Part shown: positions 11,073-22,600 of the stretch, piece after piece
Position numbering within the stretch: position 1 is the stretch's first letter
Layout of the letters: each line of letters opens with the position of its first letter
NCBI GenBank assembly: GCA_963575645.1
Contig: OY754464.1
Location: forward strand, 27,853,501-27,917,500
DNA: 64,000 bases
Reading direction: 5' to 3'
DNA from: Xanthostigma xanthostigma
Lineage: Eukaryota > Arthropoda > Insecta > Raphidioptera > Raphidiidae
Translations under genes and position numbers: made by a program
The notes under the pieces: generated by a model
The model's database searches: none
What the model saw: the letters and a program-made list of their open reading frames with translations, nothing else
Told to the model about the DNA's origin: nothing

Positions 11073-13736
11073 GTGAGTAAAAATTGTTTAATTTATCAGG
11101 GTAAAATTTTTGTGGTTTTAAGGCGGTAGCCAGAGTTTGATAAGCCGGCTAAAGTAAATAGTTCACCTATTTGCATTGAGTTATTTAGTAATGTTCTTTT
11201 TATTAAACTTTAAGTGAGTTAACGTTAATACGTCACTGTGGAAAATATTGTTCAAAAGGTAATTATTAACGTCTTAAGAATTTGAAAAAAAAAATGTTTC
11301 TCGTAAGGAAGATGTTCTTTATTGTTATTTGAACAACTGGCTCACATTTAAGATAGTGAAAAGAATATTCTGTTGTTTCAGTAAAATAAAAATAGTTTTA
11401 ATGAGTCGTTTTCCTGAGAAATAAAAAAGCCTCACCTGTTGCGAAGCGGTAAAGTAGGGACAAAAAAATAAGTTTTTTTTTCAAATATCTGACCCATGAA
11501 TAAGCAGACTATATTTTCTATGATTAGGTATTTTTTAAACAAATAATTCTAAAGTTTTATTGACTTTAATGTAAAAATAACAGTGAATAAATATGACAGA
11601 TGTTTTCGTCAGCAAAAAACCCTGCTGTGACAGATTTGAAAGGAATTCGCTCCTCAAAAGTTACGAGTTTCAGGGAAAAACAATTTAGTAGAGCGGTTAA
11701 CATTACAACCAGGTTACAACTTTCACTAGTGATAACAAGTTAACGAACCACTTTTAAACTTTACGAAATTTACAAAAATTCAATAAGAAATCTTTCAACC
11801 TTCTCAAAAGATAAAAAGCTGCGTAGGTACTCTTTTATTTGTATTTTGTATAATAGCTATTTTATATGAAATTCTGTTGCAGTTTTTTTTTTCTTATGGA
11901 GACGGTACGGACCGCAAAAAAAATCCGCCGTGGACTACCAATTTGACACCCCCGCTTTATGGTTTAAAAAAATACAGTAAACAAAAATACTTTGCACAAA
12001 TTACAGGTATAATTTTGACAGGAATATGTCCCGACCACTGATCTCTGCATAGTACATGGATAGCGGATAGGGTTTCCAAATGCGTACCCCTTTAGGCCGG
12101 TTCCCACGGTGTGTGATTTTTCGGACGGCACCACGTACCGCACACGACCGCGGACGATCACGTACCGCACCAGGGCTCTGCCCACGGCGCGTGTCGGTCT
12201 GTGCGGATACGGGGTGTAGGATGCTTCGTTCACAAATTTTGCCTTTTTAAAATGCCTAGTGAAAGAGAACGTCTTGTTGGAGCTACAGTTCTTGTACTAT
12301 GTGATCATCTATACTACTTTACCAAAAAAATATTTTAATTCGATTCCAAGCATCAAATAAATTGTTTTTATTTTTTCGGTCTGCTGTCGTTGAATTCTAT
12401 TTTAGGATGGCTCTTTTGGTACAAACTTAAAAAATCAAAAATTTGATCTTTCGACCAGTTCATATTGGTACCTTCTGCATGCATACATTGTTGTCGACGG
12501 CAAAGTTGAGTCGCTCATATGCATGGACGACCACAGATAAGCCCGCACCGCACCTTTGATCTTACCCTAGGGCCAGACTATGCTCCTCGCACTGCTCCTC
12601 GCTCTGCTCATCGCGTTGCCGCGATGTTTGCCCTAAGCGGCCACACACTGCCTACTCGAGCTACTCATCGCGACGCTCCGCACTTGGCTCTCGCCTTTCG
12701 ACAATGGAAGTTAATACTGTGGCAGTGTGCGCACTATGTCTTTATACAGAAAAATGTATTTTAACTGTGCCGTCTATATACGTCTATTTTACTTTATGTT
12801 TTATAAAACGACGTATTCATAATTATGATACGTTTCAGGCTATCCATGGACATGACACAAGGAATAATTCTAATATTATTTTGCCGAAGTCTACACTGAT
12901 GTTGTTTAATAAGAGTGCCGAATATAACACCTTGAAAATGTTCAATATATTGCCAGACAGTTTCAAAAATTTAAAAATTTCAAAATTTAAAAGAGTATTG
13001 AAGACTGATCTTTTTAAACAATGTCTGTATAAGGTAGACGATTTTATGAGTTGTAAACACGATTTACTATCTTTCTTTTGACAAATCCTATACATAATTG
13101 TATGTCTTTGGAAAATAAATTCTAAATTCTAATAGCATAGCAAATTTTATAAATGTTATAAAACGAAACGATATTATAATAATTAAACGTCGTAGTCGTC
13201 GTCCTCGCCAACGGAGATGGTGGATGACATCCATTGATAGTTTGAGCGCTTGATGCATACTGCGTGGCGCGGGAGTATGTGGCCGGCTTATTCGTGCTCT
13301 ATTGCCGGTCCTTTGACTCGCGCACAAAAAACCGACAATTGAGGGAGCACTGGGCATGACGAGCAGCATGACGTGCGGCATGGCGAGTAATGCGGCCACA
13401 CCTGGCCACACTACGTTCCTGCCTCCTTTCCTCGCCACTTCCCATGCCACTCGTCGAGTGTGTGGCAGTAGCATTACCAACACGCTGTGGATGGACCACA
13501 CAGCCCCGGGCGCGTCTGCGTCGGTAGGACAACACACCACAGTGCGTCGGTGTGGGCTTGTCTGCGAAATCACGTACCGTTTGAACCGACCATTAGATTT
13601 TAGAAAATTTTGTTTCAAATCGCCACATCAGGGCTAAGTGAACAAACCAGTAATCGCAATTTCTACCGATAGTTCACGGAAAAATTAAGAATCTGTACAT
13701 ATTATAATCACAGTTAATATGTAAAAGGGTAAAAAT
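11073..13736. other. Intronic/intergenic DNA with GC-rich blocks
   Basis: Mostly AT-rich sequence up to 12080. From about 12080 to 13620 the base composition changes: GC-rich blocks at 12090-12240, 12520-12700 and 13190-13620 flank an AT-rich LINE fragment. A segment near 12530-12560 (agataagcccgcaccgcac) is inverted relative to one near 13540-13565, which suggests a composite or nested transposon. No complete ORF is recognisable in the GC-rich parts. Confidence 0.4.
12780..13131 (+). mobile_element. 3' fragment of a non-LTR retrotransposon (LINE)
   Basis: The frame ending at 13081 encodes a typical C-terminal tail of insect LINE reverse transcriptases. It has a HGHDTRNNSNIILP segment, then LMLFNKSAEYNTLKMFN and LPDSFKNLKISKFKRVLK, then a terminal YKVDDFM. 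Only the region after the polymerase domain is present, so the copy is 5'-truncated, as is usual for LINEs. The AT-rich tail with short taaattctaa repeats near 13120 fits a LINE 3' end. The exact clade cannot be assigned by eye. Confidence 0.65.
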
Positions 13737-14514
13737 TAGTGTTGGGCGATTATTTAATGATATAATCGAAACATTTCGATTATGGCCGAATAATCGATCA
13801 TTCGATTATGGCAACCGAGATATCATTCGCTTGAATCGATTATGAAATATGAAATGAATATTAAATCCCGACACAGTACTATTGCTATGTCCACTGTCGA
13901 TATTAATGTGATATATCGATATATCATTCGGTTTCTGCATCTACATGCACTGGGATGGGAAGTCTTTGCTGGCAGTGTTTTATTTAATATACTATCAAAT
14001 AGCTTAACTGAAATTCAGTGTGGTAAAGAATTTAAGTTCAAACTTAAATCAAATTCCTAATGATTGTTTTTCTGACATTAAGGATTTTTTAAATTTCAAT
14101 TTTAATGTTTAACTCATTATGTAAATTGACGATGTATCCATCTAGGGCATAACAAATATATTTCTATTTTTATTCGATCATACCAGTGATTCCATTATTA
14201 ATATTGTGTTAAGTAATATTAACAAATCGAAATTGCAAAGATATTTTGAATGATCATTCGCTTATACTGTAAAAGTAAATAAAACGAAATTAATAATTTC
14301 CAAGTTTGCGCATCATTCATAATCGATAATTCGAATGATCATTCGAATAATTCATAATCGATAATTCGCATGATCATTCGAATCATTCATAATCGATAAT
14401 TCGAATGATCATTTGAATCATTCATAATCGATAATTCGAATGATCATTCGATAATAAAAACCGATTATTTCAATTCATTCGATTATTGAAATATAACGAT
14501 TATGCCCAACACTA
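13737..14514. mobile_element. hAT-type element with perfect 8-bp TSD
   Basis: The ends are tagtgttgggcgattat at the left and, complemented from the right, tagtgttgggcataatcg. Identical 8-bp direct repeats gtaaaaat lie at 13729-13736 and 14515-14522. The 778-bp element has no transposase and holds a 35-bp tandem repeat at its right side. A 72-residue frame at 13842-14060 has no recognisable motif. Confidence 0.88.
14310..14460. repeat. 35-bp minisatellite inside the hAT element
   Basis: About four copies of a unit built on cataatcgataattcgaatg followed by atcattcgaat are arranged head to tail with few differences. The unit itself is partly palindromic (cataatcgat, gaatgatcattc), so the array can fold extensively. 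Confidence 0.85.
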
Positions 14515-14522
14515 GTAAAAAT

Positions 14523-16646
14523 AATGTTTTAAATCAAGTAGGGCGTACCAGATAATTTAAATGTAAAAAATAACTCGCATATTTATTGAGTTTGGAGACT
14601 ATTACATAGACAGTAGACATGCTATGAAACAACTGACAGTTTCGATTAATTTTATTTCTGATATATTTATTCGCACCTAACTCAGGTATGGCACTCGGGA
14701 AAATGGCTCATTGTTGATTTAATTTAGTCCATTTATTTCACATCTGAACATAGACCATTGAAAGCATTCAAATTTAGATTAGATCATGAATTCCAAATAT
14801 GTTTTTCCGTAATTGTGTTTTTAACTTTTCATAAGAAATATCATAAATATATAGTTTTACATATATCACAAAAACATTTCTTTGTGAGAGAGGTAGCTTA
14901 ATGATTTTAGTTTGGCACATACTATTACCATATTACATATATTATTGTTATTATTATTGTTTTTTTAATTGTTTCGTGCTGCATTAGTATATATTTTATT
15001 TTCGTTTTATTAATTTTTGCAGCAAAAGGGGTGTCCCGGCCTCTAACTGGCCTAAGGATTATCTCTGTACGTAAACCAATTAAACTGCCTGTATTTGTCC
15101 ATGCACAGCACGATTGAGCCTTTTTATTTATTTAGTTTTCTATCATATATCTAGTTGCACGTTATTTCTGCACTAAACTTATCTGTCATTTGTTCTAACA
15201 ACAGAATGTCGGTCGACTGTCACTTTTTCCTTCACGGCAACAATGAGATGGGCAGTTGTTTTGACAAATTTCAGTTCGCTAGTATACTTACTAATAGTTT
15301 AATTATCTAATGTAATGCCTTAAATTTGTTACGTGGTTGTTTTTTGTAGTTTAGAATTTAGAGAAATGTTTCTAACAATTAAAATATAAATAAATAATTT
15401 TTTTATGTAATCGACTTTTTATTAAATTTACGATTCCGTAATAGCATGATTATTGTGAACTAAAATAGAGAAAAATATGTTAGTGTGGATCATGGGTTGG
15501 GCGTAAATTGGAATATTATTATTATTGTAGGAAATACGTAACACCTAAACAGGTGGTATTGAACGGCGTTTGTTAACCGCAGTTACGTCAGTGTCCAGTG
15601 GTGTTAACGGTTAATCAATTATTACTTCCTGTGAAGTCGGAATCCTGTTAAGCAATAGGATACTGATTTCATTAAACAAAAATGATCGTAAATCTGTGTG
15701 ATTATGAGATATAATTTTCTAGGACGTTCTGATTCAAATTTCTAAATTTTAACCAGTAAAAAAACAATTGCTGTATATTTTTGGGAAAGCGCTTCTTTGA
15801 AAAAGATCGATTTTTAAATTCGAAATACCGTAGAACTTTTTCAAATTTTCCATAATATTCTACTTGTAGTGAGCGCTCTTTTAATGTACATTTTATTGCA
15901 TCCTTTTCAAGTTTCCCAAAATGTGTAAAAAATCTCCAAATGAACATAGCATTTCAAAAGAGATACAGACGTTTCTTTTTTGCTCATGGAGTCAGCGTAA
16001 TTTTTTTCGATAACGCTCTTGATTTGAAAAATACATTATGAAATAGTTCGATTTTTATAATTTTCTACTTTTCTTTTTTTTGTGTTCGTCTCACGTTTAA
16101 ACTGTCTCTGTGCAGCTCTTGCTCTGCAGGCGTTTTCAATTTTTACAAAACTGTTCTGTATAAAAATTGAAATCGGTTTATCAAACTTCACCAAATTTAA
16201 AAGTTTGTGTGCTAAGTGACTAAAAAACTCTTTCACGAACCTGGTGATTCTTAAATAATTGCATTGGGATGCATTTTATAGCACTGATTGCTACAATAAT
16301 TATAACCTCTTGTGACATGGCTTTCAATTAATAAAACAAGCTTCAGCAAGCTACTTTGCGAACAATTGCAACAACTATAGATGAATTAAAATTTCACCCG
16401 GATCTAATTACCCAGGACACGCCAGACGCGAACCTCGAGTGTGTCAAGGCGGTCATGCTACTTCCCCTCCACATGCTTTTAATTTTAATGTCTTTAATTG
16501 TCTTCAACAAAATTAGTAGCGGTTTTGTTATTATTTTGTGAGCTTCTAAACGAAATACATAACTGGGTATTTATTCATCTGTAGTAGCAAGTAAATGAAT
16601 GACATTTTGGGTACTCTGACCAAGAGTAATTGGTGTCGGTTTACAG
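14523..16646. other. Presumed RSK 5' intron or upstream DNA
   Basis: No complete gene is visible. A short candidate exon at 15022-15065 is discussed with the possible RSK 5' exon. A GC-richer frame around 16356-16460 looks more coding-like than its surroundings but matches nothing I recognise. Confidence 0.35.
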
Positions 16647-19600
16647 TCCCAGTCAGGAGATGGGGACGATATGTCAGTGGACGGGGACGGGGGAGCGTCG
16701 GGCGGAGCCCTGGCAGATCCGAACGAACGCGAGATCGAAGTCAAGGAGATAGCACGCAACGGCTTGGAAAAGGGAGATCCGTCGCAGTTCGAACTTCTTA
16801 AGGTAGATTGATATTTTCATTTTTTTTTTTTTTTGTTTATTAGTGTTCGACCGAACTATGGGTTTCGGCCTAGTTTCGGCAAAAAAACTTGTTTCGGTTT
16901 CGGCAGCCGTCCGGCCGATACAGAAACTCTATTAGGGAGGTTTTGCGCTAAAATCAGACATGTTCGGTGCAGTTGCGAGCGACGAAGTGTCTTTTATGCC
17001 TCCTAAAGTTAATGATTAATTAAAATATCAGAGTATGAATGATTAATACGTGATTGATTTAAAAATAAAAAAAATAAAGACTGATTATGATAATGGGCGT
17101 GTTTGGCCGAAGTAAGTACTTACTAAATCTAGTAAGTCACTCACTATACTTACAAAATTTTCGGCTGGAACACAAAATAAGTGCTAACGCAGTAAGCATG
17201 GCTTAATATAAGACGCCATTTTGCTTATTGTTGATGTAAACAAAACAGACAAACGGTGTTTTGTGTTATGTTAAGCCAATAAGTCTGTCCTGGCCGAAAA
17301 GCGCTATAGTGACATAGTCAGCTTGTAAGATTTTAATTTTTTTATGCTAACTGGCTTACTAAGTTTAGTAAGTACTTACTTCGGCCAAACACGCCCAATG
17401 TTTACTTTATTTTTCCCACGAAAACATGAAGTTTCGGTCGAAACTGAGACTGAAGCCGAAATTCAGTTTCGGTGTTTCGTTTTCGGCCATAAAAACTAGT
17501 TTCGGTCGGACACATTGTTTATTGTAGTTTTTCAAAGTAAAATGTGCAGAGTTATAATAACTACTTTTGTGATTTAATTTGGTTGCATTGGTACTACTAA
17601 CACTAAAGTTTTGAATCTATATCGACGTTACGAAGATTCAATTGACTAACAACAAAAACCTAAAACTTTTAAATGGTACGATATCACACACACGTAATAA
17701 GTGTTTGATCACTCATTCAGTAATTGTAAAAATTCAGGTCTTCTTCCCTTGTATAATTTATTTTTCAAGATTTTCTTGATGATTTTTTTATGTTTAGGTG
17801 TTGGGCGAAGGTTCCTTCGGTAAAGTGTTCCTGGTGAGAAAAGTAGTCGGCAGTGATGCCGGGACACTTTACGCGATGAAGGTGTTGAAGAAAGCGACGC
17901 TGAAGGTGCGCGACCGCCACCGTACAAAAATGGAACGAAACATATTAGTTGATGTTGGACACGCTTTCATTGTCAAATTGCATTACGCATTTCAAACGGC
18001 CGGTAAACTGTACCTCATTTTAGACTTCTTGAGAGGAGGCGATTTATTCTCACGGCTCAGTAAAGAGGTTTGTTACGCAGACTGTACGACTGCATATTGA
18101 AAGCTATTAGACGGAGAGCTAGCTACGGAAATAGGTTTGCAATTTATAGAGCAACGAAATCCCTCTAGTTAGTGTCCCATACTATCATTATTAATTAATC
18201 CGGGCGCCTGGCAGCTGTTCAGCGGTGGGTGTAAGAGTGGATGGGCAACAAAGGGGTTGTAAAATCAATTGAAGGTGTGCAATTTATAGAGCTCTGTGTT
18301 TGGTGTGATATTATAGCTAATTATGTATTTAATTCGAATATAACAATGCTAGGCGTTTTAATTGGGGGAAAAGTAGTACCAGGTGACATCAAAGGTGCGG
18401 GAAAAAGTGCCAAAGTCGTCTCATTTATAGAGGACTGGGCCTATACTTTTTTATTAGAGTGGACCTTCAGGTATACTTTATTTATTATGTAATTAACTAA
18501 TTAAGAATGATATCGTTGCATGATATTATATATTGATAACTTTTCATTCATGTTTCAGGTCTCGATAAAATTTGACCCAGTAAATGAGACGACTTGGTAC
18601 TTTTTCCCGCACCTTGGATGTCACCTGGCACTACTTTTCCCCCAATTAAAACGCCTGGCATTGTTATATTCGAATTAAATACATAATTAGCTATAATATC
18701 ACACCAAACACAGAGCTCTATAAATTGCACACCTTCAATTGATTTTACAACCCCTTTGTTGCCCATCCACTCTCACACCCACCGCTGAACAGCTGCCAGG
18801 CGCCCGGACTAATTAATAATGATAGTATGGTATACTTACTAGAGGGATTTCGTTGCTCTATAAATTGCAAACTTATTTCCGTAGCTAGCTCTTGGACTAT
18901 ATTTAAATCTCGCAATAATTCTCGACTTGATTTGTAATTTTTGTTAGGTTATGTTCACCGAAGAAGACGTCAAGTTTTATTTAGCTGAATTGGCACTCGC
19001 GTTGAATCATTTACATTCGCTGGGTATTATTTATCGCGACCTAAAGCCAGAGAATATTCTTCTAGACGCCGAAGGACACATCGCGCTGACAGATTTTGGC
19101 CTCAGTAAATTGCCTTTAGAAGAAGGAAAGGCATATAGTTTTTGTGGCACAGTTGAATACATGGCCCCGGAAGTGGTCAATCGCAAAGGGCACACATTTG
19201 CGGCAGATTGGTGGTCGTTTGGTGTTTTAATGTATGAAATGCTAACCGGAAATCTGCCGTTCCAAGTAAGGTTTCAGTTTCGTAGAAAAACTTGTGAAAC
19301 AGAGGCTTTATGCGTCAATTTCCTATTCTTTTTTTGAAGTTCAACAAAATGATGGGTGCTCACGCGCACAATCTATTTTTAAGCTGCGCGTCTGACTGTG
19401 CGCTTGCGTCTTCCATTATTTTGATGGAAATTTTCAAAAAAAGAAACTAACGAACACGCCCAACAACATTTAACGAGGTGCCTTTTTTTTTTTAGGGCGT
19501 AACGAGGCGCGACACGATGACACAGATCCTCAAAGCAAAATTGGGAATGCCGACAAACTTGAGTTCCGAGGCTCAGTCCTTGTTACGAGCGCTGTTCAAA

Positions 19601-22600
19601 CGTAACCCACTAAATAGACTGGGCGCCGGGCCCAACGGAATTGAGGTGATCACATTTTAAACTGTGGTTTTCTCAGGAATCCGCGAAGTCTAAGAACCGC
19701 TAGGGCTAATGAATTTTTTTTTCAAATTCTACATATCAATTATCATTCGAAATAAAAAAATTGGTTATTAAGTTTTGTTTTAAGGTTTTAGAAACGAGCT
19801 TAGAAGTCCGTAGTCTTGATGTAATTGAATTGGAATACATGAAAGACCAAAGAAAAAAATTTAAGAACAGCTGATCTCTACTGGATGGTTTATTAGCTCA
19901 CTGCAAACTATCACAGTTGAAAGCTCATCTAATTTTAAGAAAAAAAAAACTATATGAAGTTATGTTCAATTTCACTTATTAAGGAGGTTGAGCCGTTTTA
20001 CGAAGATAATGAAAAAAATCTGAAATAAAGTTTTTTTAATAGATTTTTTTATGACAAAATTTTCTGTAAAAAATCCAAAATCATTAGGAGATTTATAGTT
20101 AAAAATTAAAAAAAAACTTATACATGTAGTCTTATGGAAAATATGTCAACCTAGCATGCAAACGGTACATTTTAATTTTTTGCAAATAACCAAATAATGT
20201 CAGCAGTTCCAAAAACTATCTATGTAAAGCATCGATGTCTTACGCATATTTTAATATTTTTTCCAATTTAATTAGGAGACTTAATCAATAAAAAAAATTA
20301 TTAAACCTTAGCACTTTTCGATTATGGACTTTTATTCTTAACAGATTTAACAATTTTAACTGAATTTTCAACTTTTTAATGATTTAATTTTAATTTTTAT
20401 TACTTCTAATTTCTTTTTTCAATTATTTACTGCAAAAAATATGTAAAATACAGATATTTACATAAATGTATTTTTTTTAACCTAACTTTGTACAAAAAAT
20501 ACAAAAGTTAGTCCATTAAGTATAAAGTACTGAAATAATTAATTAATATTAAAAAAAATATTTATTTATGCCTTTATGACAATAATTTATTGGTATCATC
20601 GACTTATAAACTATAAAAGTTCCCATTTAGAATTCTACTTACTTTTGATTGGGACTGTAACGTATCAACCTCCTTAAGGACTTAATATAAACATTCCTTG
20701 CTTTTACTTGTTAATGACAAAACATTATTTTATTTTTAATATTAGATAAACAGTTCATGAGTTTTCATCTGTTAAAGTTTGTTGGGGAGCTAATAAATTA
20801 TCCTGCAAGGAAACTTGTTGCGAAAAATTAGTACCATAAATTTTACAATTTACATTTAACATCGCAGGATATAAAAAAGCATGAGTTCTTCGCCACGATC
20901 GATTGGGATTCACTGATGGCGAAAAGTACGAGACCGCCTTTTAAGCCCGCCGTTCCCCGAGACGATGATGCGTTTTATTTCGACTCTGAATTTACAAGTA
21001 AAACGCCGCGAGATTCGCCTGGAATACCTGCAAGTGCCAACGCTCACGAATTGTTCAGAGGATTCAGCTTTGTGGCTCCATGTTTGCTAGATGGTGAAAA
21101 CGAAAAACAACCAACAGTCACCACAGAGAAACAAATGAGCGACACCAACGTTTTGAAAATGGTAGGAATCAGCTCTAATTCGTTTACGGACGAATATGAT
21201 TTACAGAAGGAATTGGGAAAAGGGGCATTTTCTATAGTGAGATTGTGTCAGCATCGCAGTACGGGGCAGCAGTTTGCTGTCAAGGTTAGTTGCTCAAAAT
21301 GTTTTTTAAATATGTTTTATAATAATTATAATTTTTGTTCTAAAGTCAACCGCTATAATTTAATTTATATTTGAATTCTGAACACTTTTTCTTAATAACG
21401 TAAAATTGATATTGTTCATGATAATAAATAAATCGTAGGACAATGAGAGCTTCGGACCCCAATTTTCTTTCGCGGATTCGGGTTCAGAGAGCAAAATTAG
21501 GCAACTTTTGTTCGAAAAATTTTTTGAACCGGATCATCCCCCACCCTCCAGACAATTTGCTTTTATTCGCAATTTCATGCATTTTTCCCTCAAGAACGGT
21601 CTTGAACGAATTTCAAAAAAAAAATTTCGAACAAAAGTTGCCTAATTTTGCTCTATGAACCCGAATCCGCGAAAGAAAATTGGGGTCGCGATTTGAAATT
21701 TTAAAGTCACCCTCACCCCCACGTGGGGGGTGAGGGGTTGGGGGATGATTCAGTGACCAAACGATTGCAAACTGAAAACCAATCAACTTTTGTACCAAAC
21801 TTTTTTTTCGCAAACCTAACCCTCCGGAAATATCGGACCGTTTCCAAACTTTTGCCGCACCCAGTATGTATATTGTATGTATATATTTATAATGAGATTT
21901 TCAGACCTAATTTGTATTGGAAACTTTTTTCAGCATCAAATGACTGATTCATTCTCCCCAGCTAGAAAGAATTTCCCTGAAACCATTTTCCCATGTATTT
22001 TGTGCAGGGTCCTTTCTAAAATTTAGAATTTGCTCTCATTATCCTATTATTTATTTCTTTATTACGAATTTTCACAAATAAAATTAAATTAAAATTTCTG
22101 CTTTAAGGGTGAAGCAGGACCAATTGGCAAAATAAAATTTTTGATAACTTCATAAATAAAAGTTATTCCCATGTTACGATGCACACTTTCTGAAACTCAT
22201 TGCATAAATGACGAAAAAAGAGACGCGATTTCGTTAATTGAAGTTTTATTTGTTAAAGATTATTAATAAATCGTCAGGCGATTATCGCGAAGAAGTTGAA
22301 ATCTTGCTGCGCTACGGTCGCCGGCCGGGCATTGTGTCGCTGCGAGGCGTTCACGAGGACTCGGCACACATTTATCTTGTCATGGAGTATCTCTGTGGTG
22401 GAGAATTACTCGAACACATCCAAGTAAGTAACCTGTTAATCATAATAATAGTATATTGTGCGACTAGTGAGAGAAGGAGAAGATTCCATGAGCGTGAAAT
22501 TTGCCGCACGAGCTTAGCGAGTGCGGTAACACGCGAGTGGAATGTTCTCCTTCGATCAATGGTCGCACATAATATTTTATTCAACTAGCACGAGTAATAT

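Noticed and set aside
16595-16801. Arginine-rich 68-codon frame
   Set aside because: It is a shifted frame over the RSK exon at 16647-16802 and ends at a stop where the true frame continues.
18241-18766. Two copies of a [12 protein letters not shown] frame considered as genes
   Set aside because: They are mirror copies in the arms of a foldback element; no known domain.
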